Source: Hedera helix (lineage: Eukaryota; Streptophyta; Magnoliopsida; Apiales; Araliaceae). Taken from it: a stretch of DNA of 64,000 nucleotides. The notes below the pieces were generated by a model. The model was given only the letters and a program-made list of their open reading frames with translations. It was not told where the DNA came from and ran no database searches. Position numbers and translations under genes: made by a program. Where the stretch lies: assembly GCA_947179155.2 (NCBI GenBank), contig OX359280.1, forward strand, positions 15,282,001 to 15,346,000, in the 5' to 3' direction. Positions 9,370-20,401 of the stretch are shown piece by piece. Each line of letters starts with the position of its first letter. Position 1 is the first letter of the stretch.

Positions 9370-10140
9370 CTGGTTTAGTACGGAAGATACCTGAATGGTA
9401 TGAATTCATTATAGATGATGATGATGAGGTACGCATCATAGTTGATGATGATCCAGTTACATACGATGAGGTATGAGTATTAGATACTCAAGAGAAATGA
9501 CTGATAATCATAAAATCTAAAATGGGTCTTTAGAGAAAGACTAAATGTAGATGGCAAGGTGGAGACCTATAAGACCTGACTAGTAGTAAAAAGATTTCAA
9601 ACAAAGTCAATGAGTTGACTAAAATGATATATCAATTCAGATTTTACTTGCATTTGTAGCTTACTATACAAAAGGATGTATGTATGATACAACCAAGAGG
9701 ATTTGTCTCCATATAGATGGAGTAAATCAAGTATGAAAGCTACAACGATCCAATTTTGGATTGAAGCAAGGTTCTCAAAGATGGAACATCCGTTTTGATG
9801 AGATAATCAAAAGTGTTTAATTTTATCAAAGATGATGATGAACCAAATGTGTACAAAGGTTAGTGGAACACTGTGACATTACTAGTATTATATGGTGATA
9901 TAATACAATCAACAAAAATGTGGTTATCTAAAAATATCTCCATTAAGGACTTGGGGAAGCATCCTAACATTCTATTAAGGATAAAGATCTATAGAGATAG
10001 ATCTAAAAAGATACTTGGCTTGTCCCAAGGAACGTACATTGATTCTATGTTAAAGAAGTTTAGCATGAAAAATTCTAAGAAATGGCTCATGTCGATGGGT
10101 ACTGGAATACATCTCTCAAAGAAGCAGACACCATAGACAC
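9370..10140 (+). pseudogene. Ty1/copia reverse transcriptase (copy 1), broken
   Basis: An acidic linker (IPEWYEFIIDDDDEVRIIVD) leads into RT motifs. LKQGSQRWNIRFDEIIKS resembles the copia YGLKQASRSWNIRFD block, followed by LVLYGDIIQSTKMWL and KIYRDRSKKILGLSQGTYID, then GIHLSKKQTP. The YVDD box reads YGDII, lacking the second Asp codon (9891-9905), and about ten residues after it are also deleted. The longest clean frame is 9873-10136 (87 codons). The part before 9600 is heavily decayed. Confidence 0.82.
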
Positions 10141-10730
10141 TTGAAGAGAGAGACCGTATGAGCAAGACTCCTTATGCCTCAGCAATATGATCTATCATGT
10201 ACAGGATGATATGTACTTGACCTGATATTGCTTATGCATGATAAGTAGATATTAGTTCATTTCTGGAGAAGCATATTAGAAAATAGTTTCTAATAATGGG
10301 TCCAATATAAAACTAGAGGGCTTAACAGACTCAAGTTTTTAAACTGACCGAGATAACAGCATATCTGTTTCAGGTAATATGATTACCTTAAACGGTGCTA
10401 CAGTAAGTTGGAAAAGTTCCAAACAGCAAGGAGTTGCTGATTTAGTGACAAAGACATAGTAAATAACTATAAGTGAAGTTGCAAAGGTGATTGTTTGGTT
10501 CAATAAGTTCATTACAGAACTTATAATGGTTCCTAGCATTAAAGGAGTTTAATTTGCCAAAGAACTTAGGTCTCATCTGAAATTCAAACATATGTTGCAG
10601 CACTTTCATATGATTAGATGAATCATTGAACAGCATTATAGATCTATTAACTAAAGCATTTACTGAGCAATTTGTACGTCACTTAGAGAAGAATGGTATA
10701 AGGATACTAAAGGGTGATTGGTGTTACTGC
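10141..10730 (+). pseudogene. Ty1/copia RNase H and polyprotein end (copy 1), broken
   Basis: RNase H would remove the RNA strand during reverse transcription. Readable pieces are TLNGATVSWKSSKQQGVADL, ISEVAKVIVWFNKFITELIM, EPRSHLKFKHMLQHFHMIR and ADLLTKAF-like DLLTKAFTEQFVRHLEKNGI. They match the copia RNase H and the post-RH tail. The usual EAEYIA-type block is disrupted by two stops. A segment of the upstream RH region is deleted near 10255-10330. Confidence 0.75.
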
Positions 10731-10741
10731 AAGTGGGAGAT
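10731..10741 (+). promoter_or_regulatory. Polypurine tract of copia copy 1
   Basis: AAGTGGGAGAT lies immediately before the 3' LTR's TGAAAGTAGTATGCCC. The same tract is at 22387-22397 on the minus strand for copy 2. Confidence 0.85.
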
Positions 10742-11986
10742 TGAAAGTAGTATGCCCTCAAGCCAATCACATTTGATGTGATAAGCATATACTGTGTAAT
10801 CTTATTCGTTTATTAATAAAAAGAATCAAGACATTTCTTTATTCATGATTAATTACTTCAATGAATCAAATGGATAAACCTATAGTTTTCGAGCAATGCT
10901 TTTAGAACCATGATGAGGATCATGCTAATGAGATCTAAATTTAAGATAGCTCAAAACTGAAACTGTTCATAATCGTTGGATTACTAAAATGAGGATTAGT
11001 GAATCCAGATAGATTAGTACATACTATGTTTACTCTTATGAAGAGGATGATTGATCTCATAATCATTAGTGTAGAGACATTAAAGCAAGTATATAGGTGC
11101 TTATTAAAGAATAAGTTCACTGAAGGTGACTCGCTCAAGGAATACCTAATGGAGTCTTACTTGTCTGTCAATAGGAGTTCCTTTTGTGATAGTAGTACAA
11201 GTGATCCTTGGACTTGAGATCATCATAATATCTTGTGTATGATGAATTATATTTTGACATATTCCTTAAAACCTTTAGGGTGTATCAAATGGTATGATCG
11301 GATATAATAAGTCATACATGGAGATAGGTGAATGATCAACAAAGGATCTACCACTTCTAGTAAAAGAAGAGAATGTCCTATGCGATTCGATAAATGACAA
11401 CTCAGTAGTCCTTGACTAAGGCAGAATAAAAATTAGAAAGTAGTTTCTAATTTACATTAATTAGAGTTATTCATTTAAGTATCAAAATGCATATAATCAA
11501 ATAAAATAAGACTTGACAATAATACCATGTCTTATATTTGATTAGTACATTGTGAGGTAGAATGATTGAATTGTACGGCAACTATTCGCTGAATAGGTTC
11601 TTTTATGATTAAATGTTGAAATCTATATTATCTGGAAAGTCGTTGATCGTTAAGGGGGCTTACCCTTATTATGGAATAAATATTATTATTTAAATAAATT
11701 AAATAATTTAATTTATTTATATAAATAAGATTAGAATAGTTCTAATTAATTTATTCTATAACCGGTTTAATATGGAGAACCTAAAGGGTCACATCGCAAA
11801 AAGAAAATAATTATTTAAGAAGTAAATGACATAATTGTAATAATAAATTAAGTATATTTAATTTATACTACGGGGATAGAATAAATTAAAAAGCTTAATA
11901 TTTATTATTTAGTATTTTAGAAATACTAATTATAAATTAATAAGAGGAGTCTTATTATTATTATTACTATTATCATTATTATTTAG

Positions 11987-12144
11987 TTCCTAAATGGTTT
12001 AGGAATTAATTAATAAGAGTACTCTCATAATTATTAATTAAGTTCCTAAATAGTTTAGGAATTATAATTATTATATTAAATCAATTAAGTTCCTAATTAG
12101 ATTAGGAGTTTAATTAAAAACCCTATTCCTAAAGGTGTTAGGAG
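11987..12144 (+). promoter_or_regulatory. Array of four short hairpins upstream of the LTR TATA box
   Basis: The units are TTCCTAAATGGTTTAGGAA (11987-12005), TTCCTAAATAGTTTAGGAA (12043-12061), TTCCTAATTAGATTAGGAG (12090-12108) and TTCCTAAAGGTGTTAGGAG (12126-12144). Arms stay complementary even where bases differ (CCTAAA/TTTAGG versus CCTAAT/ATTAGG). They lie 15-170 bp before TATAAATA. Possible roles include transcription factor half-site arrays or RNA structure in read-through transcripts. Confidence 0.6.
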
Positions 12145-12158
12145 GGTTTACTAAATCT

Positions 12159-12166
12159 ATAAATAA
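12159..12166 (+). promoter_or_regulatory. LTR TATA box
   Basis: TATAAATA in a TCTATAAATAAGAG context is conserved in most copies of this LTR. Equivalents are 47655-47662 (plus), 59785-59792 (plus), 20858-20865 and 28178-28185 (minus). The outer LTR copy near 48746 reads TACAAATA instead. Confidence 0.65.
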
Positions 12167-12579
12167 GAGAAGTCTTATTATGGATTAAGGTGACACACAT
12201 ACACTTCCATAAGTTTTGGGAGAATACTCACATATTATCTAGAGAGAGAAAACTAGGGTTTGCCATCACCCACTTCTTGAATTATTATTATTCCTTGGTG
12301 GATCACCTCTAGAGGCCAAACATTTGGATGGCTAACATTAATCATTGAAATCCAATCGGTAAAATTCAATGAGAACGCGAAAGATTTGGGGGGGAGAACT
12401 TGTACCCGTTGAAACTTTGAGTTCTACAAGGGTATATCTCTAACTTCTTCTTTATTAATTAATAGTCGCACATAAAGGTTGATCCTGAATTATAGTTTGT
12501 AAATTTTTTAATTTGATTTTACCATGCTTCGGTATTTTATGCAATTTGATTGCGTGTCTATGAATTTTACAAACCAACA

Positions 12580-13213
12580 ATATCATGAATGAATCAGAAT
12601 AACAATAGAATAACTCAACTTTTAAGATAGTTGATGAAATAACTGACAAGATAATCAAGTTAAAAAAGTATTGATTATTTACTACTAAGTGGTCTAAAAT
12701 AGACTATGAACATTGACCAGGAACCGATCATTCGAATAACCCTTTTATATATTTAAACTGTTAGTTTGTACTTGAGGAAATGAACTTCTTGTACACCATG
12801 TGTATACGTAATATTAAACTTTGACCGTATTGGATAATTGACACTTATACTCCCCTCATCAGGGTTGCTCTCTTAGTCCAAGATTCCGTACCAACTACTG
12901 GTTTGGATAGTTTTTAAAAATATCAACATATGTATGTCTAGCTGAACAAATGACGGAAACTAATTTTTTAAATAGTTCATGAAATACAGAACTTTAAATA
13001 TTTTACAGTTCAATAATAGAACATGAATTCAAGTGGACCAAGTGTGAATATCAATAATTATCATTGATGTGGAGTAATTAATAAACATTAAACCACTAAC
13101 ATAATTGAAAAATAATAACTTGAGTTTGAGTTAGAAAACTTGCATAGCGAAATGAGTTTAGGGTTTAAGAACTTGCCTCGTTTGTTGACTATAGCTTACA
13201 CAAGTTAAATTAC
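12580..13213 (-). mobile_element. Minus-strand Ty3/gypsy LTR fragment (3' part)
   Basis: Read on the minus strand this follows the forward LTR at about 3880-4200. Shared words include AGGCAAGTTCT, CCTA..CTCATTT, TTCAGCTAGACAT and CTATCCAAACC..GTTGG with the CAACCCT..GGGG block. It is therefore the target into which copia copy 1 inserted. It is diverged from the LTR at 1000-4842, so it is an older or sister family. No coding content is seen. Confidence 0.72.
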
Positions 13214-14748
13214 TGTTAGGGTTTTAACACAGTGAAAACAGCGAAATTTAAAAAAAAAAATTGAAACCCTAAAATAGGATCCATGCGAAAACAGATTAAT
13301 CCAGAAGTTTAGATTATTTACCGATTATTCGAGATTGACAGGAGACTATGGAATTCTGAAACGGCTTCGAATCTTCAACGCAATCCAGCGACTGCGTCTC
13401 TACAGTATCTATACGAACGCTCCGCGAATTGTCACACGATCTGCAGCAAAAGGGATCTGCGGTACTAGCCACCAAGATCAGGATTTCTAATCTATTTTTC
13501 TCTCTAGCCTCTTTCTGAAAGCGGCTAGGGTTTTAGTTTTTCCTTACGTGACTTTTAGACTACTGATATATCATATATATAGTAGTTAATAGGAATTAAC
13601 TAAAACCTAAAATAAATAGAAAAATAAAATCTGAATTTATATATATTATATTTTAATTAAGTCTTACTTAATTAATATATATATATACAAATTATTCTAT
13701 TAATTTAAATTCGTAATTTTTAAATACTATCAATCATATTGACATATTTAAAATACTTACAATTTAAATTAATTCCCTTTTAATTACGTTCTAAGTGTGT
13801 GACCCTATAGGTTATTATTATGCTGGCAATAATTTTAAAATCATATTATAAAATTATAAACAGTGAGCGGCATCTAGTAATGCATCACTGCTACCCAAAT
13901 AATAATAAGATCGGTGATTCGATACAACTTTTTCGTGACCAATGTTTCAATGTAATTTAATCCTTTTAACCTTATATCCTAGATTAAACTCGAGGCATGA
14001 AATGTGTCATACTCTTCATAATTTAATCTGAGTTTTCTTGATCAATGAGTAGACTATATGAAATAAATCAATATTTGAGCATGGCCATGCATTTCATAGA
14101 GGACTCAATCAAGAGGCCTATGGATATCACCCCTAATATATAGGAGGGTTAAATTCCATCTAGATCACTCATATTCCTCACACAATTCATGATGTACCCA
14201 ATAATCACCTTTATTATCCACCTTATTAAAGGTGACATTTGATGATATCAAAGTACACAAATTCTCGTGTAATAATATAGTGACTTCAGGTCGGAGGATC
14301 ATTACATCATTGTCACTATAAGAATTTCTTATGACACTTTGCATAATGCTCCATGTAGAATTCTCATGGTGGGTCAGTCCAGTACATTGTTCTCTAACAT
14401 GTACCTATGCATTGACTCAAATATCTCATATATTTATGACCAATGAGATTTGGCCATCAGTCAATCCACATACTAGTCTCAATGCATCATTGTTGTCCCA
14501 TTAACAATGATACTCGACTAGGGACATTTAAGAGCAATGATACTAATTATAATTATATAATCTCATGTTCAAGTCACAAACTTAAAGCTATATAATTTGT
14601 ATCATTATTCTAAGGGCTTTTATTATGTTAACATTTATATAACGCAGTAAATGAAATCATAATAAAATAATCCATTTAATCAAATATAATATCAAAAATG
14701 TTAAGCAATTACATCAAATAATTAGCCTCTAGGACATAAACTCTAACA
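13214..14748 (-). mobile_element. LTR of a second copia family, 1535 bp, minus strand
   Basis: The plus strand starts TGTTAGGGTTTTAACACAG and ends AGGACATAAACTCTAACA, giving TGTTAG...CTAACA inverted ends. Next comes ATCTCCCTTT, a polypurine tract on the minus strand. The orientation is therefore minus and this is a 3' LTR. It interrupts the minus gypsy LTR. The flanking 5-mers (ATTAC left, ATCTC right) do not match, so the rest of the element was probably deleted. It is unrelated in sequence to the TGAAAGTAGT family. Confidence 0.7.
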
Positions 14749-14949
14749 ATCTCCCTTTGAAATACCTACTATTAAATAGGTTTATCTTTTAATTAGTAAC
14801 GCACATGGGGATTCATATATCATTCTCACATAAATTGGCACTTAAGCACATAATTTCCTATTTAAGATCACATAATTTATAAGACAATATTATCACCATT
14901 GGATAATATTTTAATTTATCAAACAATATTATACAACACTTAATAAAAT

Positions 14950-15480
14950 CTAATTCACTTACTAATGTTATTAATTATTTAACAACATCTTAATTGATTA
15001 CTAATATTATTAATCATTTAATAATATTTAACCATATACTATTATTATTAACTATTTAATAATAATTTAATCATTTACTATTATTAATATTATTTAACAA
15101 CATCTTAATTGATTACTAATATTATTAATTATTTAATAATATTTAACTGTCTACTATTATTATTAACTATTTAATAATAATTTAATCACATACCATTATT
15201 ATTAATAATTTAATAGTAAGTTAATAATTTACTATTATTATTAATTATTTAATAATAATTAAATAGTTTAATATTATTATTAATTATTTAATAATAATTT
15301 AGTCATGTATTTTTTTAATCATTTAATAATGATTTAATTACTTACTATTATTATTAATCATTTAATAATAATTTAATCGTATATTATTATTATTAATCAT
15401 TTAATAATAATTTAATCATATGCTATTATTATCAATCATTTAATAATAATTTAACTAATATTATTATTTAATATTTTTTA
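14950..15480. repeat. AT-rich imperfect tandem repeat (about 45-50 bp unit)
   Basis: Recurring TTACTATTATTATTAAT, TATTTAATAATAATTTAATC units, each diverged. It lies in the minus gypsy LTR fragment and mirrors the block at 2860-3600. Confidence 0.7.
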
Positions 15481-16823
15481 ATCACTTAGTAATATTTAAA
15501 TACTTAAACAATTAAAAGTAATTTGTTTAATCATTTTATTAACTTTTTTATTCCTTTACTTTACTTATTATTTAGCATTTAAATAGTAAATAAATTTTTT
15601 TTTATTTTTATTTTTTATTTTTTATTTAATATTATTTAAATAATAAATAATTACCTTTATATATTATTTAATGAAAATTAAATAATACATAATTATTTAT
15701 GTGATTATCTTCTTTTCTCTTAAGTCAAGTGTAATTATTAAAAATACCTAGTTGAATTATTATTTTTATAACTCTTGGATATATTTAGAATATTTTATTT
15801 TATAAACAAAATAATTTTCTTTTAATTTTTCAACCTCATTTACTATTTTTAAACAATCCATTTATGTCCATAATTATTAAAAATATAATTTTTTATCATA
15901 AAATAATGAAATTTATATGGTAGTTTCCTGTCATCATATAATACACCTAGTTAAAATTTCGTAAGTTTATGAGTAACACGTTTCAAGTTATAACAGTCAT
16001 CAGATTTTAAAACATAGAGATTCGTCGGGTCATAACTTATTCATCCGAGGTTGAATTGAGCTTATTTTTGGAAAATGGGTTCTTTATACCATATAATATC
16101 ATTTATAAAAATTTTGGAATTTTTAAAGCAAGCTAAGTGGCCAAAATAGGCCTTTCAAAAATCTTGACAGTAGGTTTTTTCGGCAGAAACTATTTTGCTA
16201 GAAAAATCACAATAAATAGCTCGTTTAATATTTTTCAGTCGTTCCACTTGAAAAAGTTTTTTATCTTATAGATATACCACTCGGAGTTGACAGATTTCAA
16301 AAACGAGTTTCAGAACGTGAACAATAACTCCAGGAAGCGGACTATTTAGATTAAGGTTTTTCGGTGAAAATCGATTTCATGTTTTGATCAACTTTTGCAA
16401 CATAAAAACATACAAATACCCATGTTAAACCCATTAAATCATAAATCTACTAGTCTAACATGGATTTAAGCATAAAGGGTTTTGAAAATGATTTTTTACC
16501 ATTAAAATATATTTTTGACTATAAAAAACACTCCAAACATACATAAATACATACATTAAAGGAAAGTTAGGTTTTGAATCACTTTTAACATTTTTTAGTT
16601 ACTTTTTTTCTTCTTGCTAGAAACTTAAGGAGACTTGGATGATCCACCTGGATAACCTATTTGATAATCTAGGGCTTCCTCTTCCTTTCTGCTCCTCTAG
16701 CTTTCTATTTTTTCTAACTTCTTTCTTTTTGCTCTCAATTTTCTCTCTAACAGTTGGTGAAATAAAATGACTAATAGAGGAATGGAGGGTTGTGTAGTAT
16801 ACTAATCTTCCTACTAGGTGAAA

Positions 16824-16852
16824 TGTATACTTACACTTTGTGTAAGTATACA
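16824..16852. other. 13-bp stem, 3-nt loop inverted repeat
   Basis: TGTATACTTACAC (16824-16836), loop TTT, GTGTAAGTATACA (16840-16852), perfectly paired. It corresponds to the palindrome at 1835-1858 in the other gypsy LTR. Confidence 0.85.
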
Positions 16853-17002
16853 CATCACCCATCCCTCAAGTAGGCCTACTAGACCCCCCTAATCTTCCTT
16901 GCTTCTCCTAACATTATTAAGCTTCCAAGGGAAGCTACAATATCTCCCCAAGTCTCTTAACGCTGCTGGCTAGAAGGGTCCACAAGGCCCCAAAATTGCT
17001 TC

Positions 17003-20000
17003 ATTTAAGGAAACATTCTGGTTGTTTCTTTAAATCCATAAACGAATAGGTGATTGAAATCCCTACTACTTCGTTTTACTACGTTTAGCTTCAAAAGGAG
17101 CAATCCAATAACACTCGCAATCAAAATGATGCTTACAACTAACCCGAGTATTTATTGAAGGAAACCTTCTCAATAATTCCGAATTTCCTTTAATATTGCA
17201 AACAAAATAGGTGATTTAGTGTCCTCTTACTTCGTTCTAACGTGTTTATCGTCAAAAGGAGTAATTGAATCAACCTCGCAACTAAAATGATTCTTACAAC
17301 TCACACAAGTGTTCCTTTAAGGAAACATTGTCGTCGTTTCATTATTTCATTTAAATTCTAAAGCAAATATGTGACTTAGAGTCCTATTACTTCGTTCTAA
17401 TTTGTCAAGCAACAAACCGAGCAATCCAATCATTCTCGCAACCAAAATGATGCGTACAACTCATATAAGTCTTCACTTAAAAAAATTGTCTAATCGTTTT
17501 GTTGTTTCTTTGAAATTCGAAAACTAATAGGTGATATGGAAACCTACTATTTCGCTCAACTTTATTTAGCTTCAAAGTGAGCAATCCAGTCACTCTCGCC
17601 ATCAAAATGATACGCATAACTAACACAAGTGTTAATTTATGGAAACATTTGGTTTGTTTCTTTAAATCCACAAACGAATAGGTGCGTGAAAGCCCTACTA
17701 CTTCGTTTTACTACGTTTAGCTTCAAAATGAGCAATCCAATAACACTCGCAATCAAAATGATGCTTACAACTAAACCCTGCGTATTTATTTAAGGAAACC
17801 TTCTAAATATTTCCGAATTTCCTTTAATATTGCAAACAAATATGTGATTTAGTGTTCTCTTACTTCGTTCTAACTTGTTTATCGTCAAAATGAGCAATTG
17901 AATCAACATTGCAACTAAAATGATTCTTACAACTCAAGCAAGTCTTCCTTTAAGAAAACATTTCCGTCGTTTCATTATTTCCTTTAAATTCTCAAGCAAA
18001 TATATGATTTAGAGTCCTATTAATTAATTCTAATTTGTCAGGCAACAAACCGAGCAATCCAATCATTCTCGCAACCAAAATGATGCGTACAACTCACGTA
18101 AGTCTTCACTTAAAAAAATTGTCTAATCGTTTTGTTGTTTCTTTGAAATTCGAAAACTAATAGGTGATATGGAACCCTACTATTTCGCTCAACTTTATTT
18201 AGCTTCAAAGTGAGCAATGCAGTCACTCTCGCCATCACAATGATATGTATAACTAACACAAGTGTTAATTTAAGGAAACATTCTGGTTGTTTCTTTAAAT
18301 CCACAAACGAATAGGTGCTTTAAAGCCCTACTACTTCGTTTTACTACGTTTAGCTTCAAAAGGAGCAATCCAATAACACTCGCAATCAAAATGATGTTTT
18401 CAACTAACCCGGCTATTTATTTAAGGAAACCTTCTAAACATTTCCGAATTTCATTTAATATTGCAAACAAATAGGTGATTTAGTGTCCACTTACTTCGTT
18501 CTAACTTGTTTATCGTCAAAAGTAGCAATTGAATCAACCTCACAACTAAAATAATTCTTATAACTCACGCAAGTCTTCCTTTAAGGAAACATTGTCGTTG
18601 TTTCATTATTTCCTTTAAATTCTCAAGCAAATATATGATTTAGAGTAATATTTCTTCGTTCTAATTTGTCAAGAAACAAACTGAGCAATCCAATCATTCT
18701 CGCAACCAAAATGATGCGTACAGCTCATATAAGTCTTCACTTAAGGAAATTGTCTAATTGTTTTGTTATTTCTTTGAAATTCAGAAACTAATAGGTGATA
18801 TGGAAGCCTACTATTTCATTCAACTTTATTTAGCTTCAAAGTGAGCAATCCAGTCACTCTCGCCATCAAAATGATACGTATAACTAACACAAGTGTTAAT
18901 TTAAGGAAACATTCTAGTTATTTCTTTAAATCCATAAACGAATAGGTGCATTAAAGCCCTACTACTTCGTTTTACTACACTTAGCTTCAAAATGAGCAAT
19001 CCAATAACACTCGCAATCAAAATGATGCATACAACTAACCCGAGTATTTATTTAAGGAAACGTTCTAAACATTTCCGAATTTCCTTTAATATTGCAAACA
19101 AATAGGTGATTTAGTGTCCACTTACTTCGTTCTAACTTGTTTATCGTCAAAAGGAGGATTTAAATCAACCTCATAACTAAAATTATTCTTACAACTCATG
19201 CAATTCTTCCTTTAAGGAAACATTGTCGTTGTTTCATTATTTTCTTTAAATTCTCAAGCAAATATGTGATTTAGAGTCCTATTACTTCAATCTAATTTGT
19301 CAAGAAACAAACCGAGCAATCCAATCATTCTCGCAACCAAAATGATGCGTACAACTCGCATAAGTCTTCACATAAGGAAATTGTCTAATCATTTTGTTGT
19401 TTCATTGAAATTCGGAAACTAATAAGTGATATTGAACCCTACTATTTCGCTCAACTTTATTTAGCTTCAAAGTGAGCAATCCAGTCACTCTCGCCATCAA
19501 AATGATATGTATAACTAACACAAGTGTTAATTTAAGGAAACATTCTGGTTGTTTCTTTAAATCCACAAACGAATAGGTGCTTTAAAGCCCTACTACTTCG
19601 TTTTACTACGTTTAGCTTCAAAAGGAGCAATCCAATAACACTCGCAATCAAAATGATGTTTTCAACTAACCCGACTATTTATTTAAGGAAACCTTCTAAA
19701 CATTTCCGAATTTCATTTAATATTGCAAACAAATAGGTGATTTAGTGTCCACTTACTTCGTTCTAACTTGTTTATCATCAAAAGTAGCAATTGGATCAAC
19801 CTCACAACTAAAATAATTCTTATAACTCACGCAAGTCTTCCTTTAAGGAAACATTGTCGTTGTTTCATTATTTCCTTTAAATTCTCAAGCAAATATATGA
19901 TTTAGAGTAATATTTCTTCGTTCTAATTTGTCAAGAAACAAACTGAGCAATCCAATCATTCTCGCAACCAAAATGATGCGTACAGCTCATATAAGTCTTC

Positions 20001-20401
20001 ACTTAAGGAAATTGTCTAATCGTTTTGTTGTTTCTTTGAAAGTCGAAAACTAATAGGTGATATGGAACCCTACTATTTCGCTCAACTTTATTTAGCTTCA
20101 AAGTGAGCAATCCAGTCACTCTCGCCATCAAAATGATACGTATAACTAACACAAGTGTTAATTTAAGGAAACATTCTGGTTGTTTCTTTAAATCCACAAA
20201 CAAATAGGAGCTTTAAAGCCCTACTACTTCGTTTTTCCACGTTTAGCTTCAAAAGGAGCAATCCAATAACACTCGCAATCAAAATGATGCTTACAACTAA
20301 CCCGAGCATTTATTGAAGGAAACCTTCTAAATATTTTCGAATTTCCATTAATATTGCAAACAAATAAGTGATTTAGTGTCGTCTTACTTCGTTCTAACTT
20401 G
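17003..20401. repeat. Satellite array block 1 (160-bp monomers, about 631-bp HOR)
   Basis: Four monomer types follow in order. A starts GCAATCCAATAACACTCGCA, B starts GCAATTGAATCAACCTCGCA, C starts GCAATCCAATCATTCTCGCA and D starts GCAATCCAGTCACTCTCGCC. Type A starts occur at 17100, 17732, 18365, 18996, 19628 and 20258, a period of 630-633 bp. All share AAAATGAT, TACAACT and TTTAAGGAAA words. The block starts inside a D monomer and is cut inside an A monomer by the copia insertion. Alternate HOR units are more alike (for example GATGTTTTCAAC near 18395 and 19658), hinting at a 1263-bp super-unit. Confidence 0.95.
20397..20401. repeat. Left target-site duplication ACTTG
   Basis: ACTTG directly left of the copia copy 2 LTR. 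The partner is at 29705-29709. The satellite here normally reads AACTTGTTTATCG. Confidence 0.92.

Larger units (their letters stand above)
5109..12579 (+). mobile_element. Ty1/copia retrotransposon, copy 1 (5' LTR cut by the gypsy insertion)
   Basis: The order is the last 194 bp of the 5' LTR (5109-5302), primer site (5304-5317), a 2.2-kb leader, decayed gag, protease, integrase, reverse transcriptase and RNase H, polypurine tract (10731-10741) and a complete 3' LTR (10742-12579). Integrase lies before reverse transcriptase, the Ty1/copia order. The rest of the 5' LTR is displaced left by the gypsy element at 1-5108. The expected right target duplication would be ATATC at 12580-12584, but its partner is outside the window. 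Coding is broken by many stops, so the copy is not autonomous. Confidence 0.93.
10742..12579 (+). mobile_element. Complete copia 3' LTR, subfamily A, 1838 bp
   Basis: It starts TGAAAGTAGTATGCCCTC and ends TTTTACAAACCAACA. Landmarks are GAACCTAAAGGGTCACA (about 11778), four CCTAA-type hairpins (11987-12144), TATAAATA (12159-12166) and GAGAGAGAAAACTAGGGTTT downstream of it. It has the same length as the solo LTR at 46232-48069, defining a 1.84-kb subfamily distinct from the 1.98-kb subfamily B. Open frames inside it on both strands recur in every LTR copy and are chance frames. Confidence 0.93.
14749..17002 (-). mobile_element. Minus-strand Ty3/gypsy LTR fragment (5' part)
   Basis: Read on the minus strand, the order of features matches the LTR at 1000-4842: a GTATACTTAC inverted repeat (16824-16852), a GAGAGAAAATTGAGAGC tract (about 16730), a TTCACG box (about 16320) and then an AT-rich TTATTATTAATTATTTAATAA block (about 14950-15480). 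The 81-codon minus frame at 16617-16862 has no recognisable domain. The right edge at about 17003 abuts satellite. The first ~50 bp may be a residue of copia internal DNA. Confidence 0.6.

Noticed and set aside
12580..17002. A host gene with introns between copia copy 1 and the satellite.
   Set aside because: No exon-like frames or splice-framed coding blocks were found, and both flanks of the inner copia LTR align in order with the gypsy LTR at 1000-4842 on the opposite strand.
20003..20203. Minus-strand frame of 66 codons (MFVDLKKQPECFLKLTLVLV...) that recurs in most satellite HORs (17477, 18110, 31205, 34368, 36248, 37519, 40071 and others), sometimes identical.
   Set aside because: It recurs because the satellite recurs. 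It spans the C/D monomer boundary, has no domain, and is broken or shifted in several units, so there is no sign of protein-level selection.
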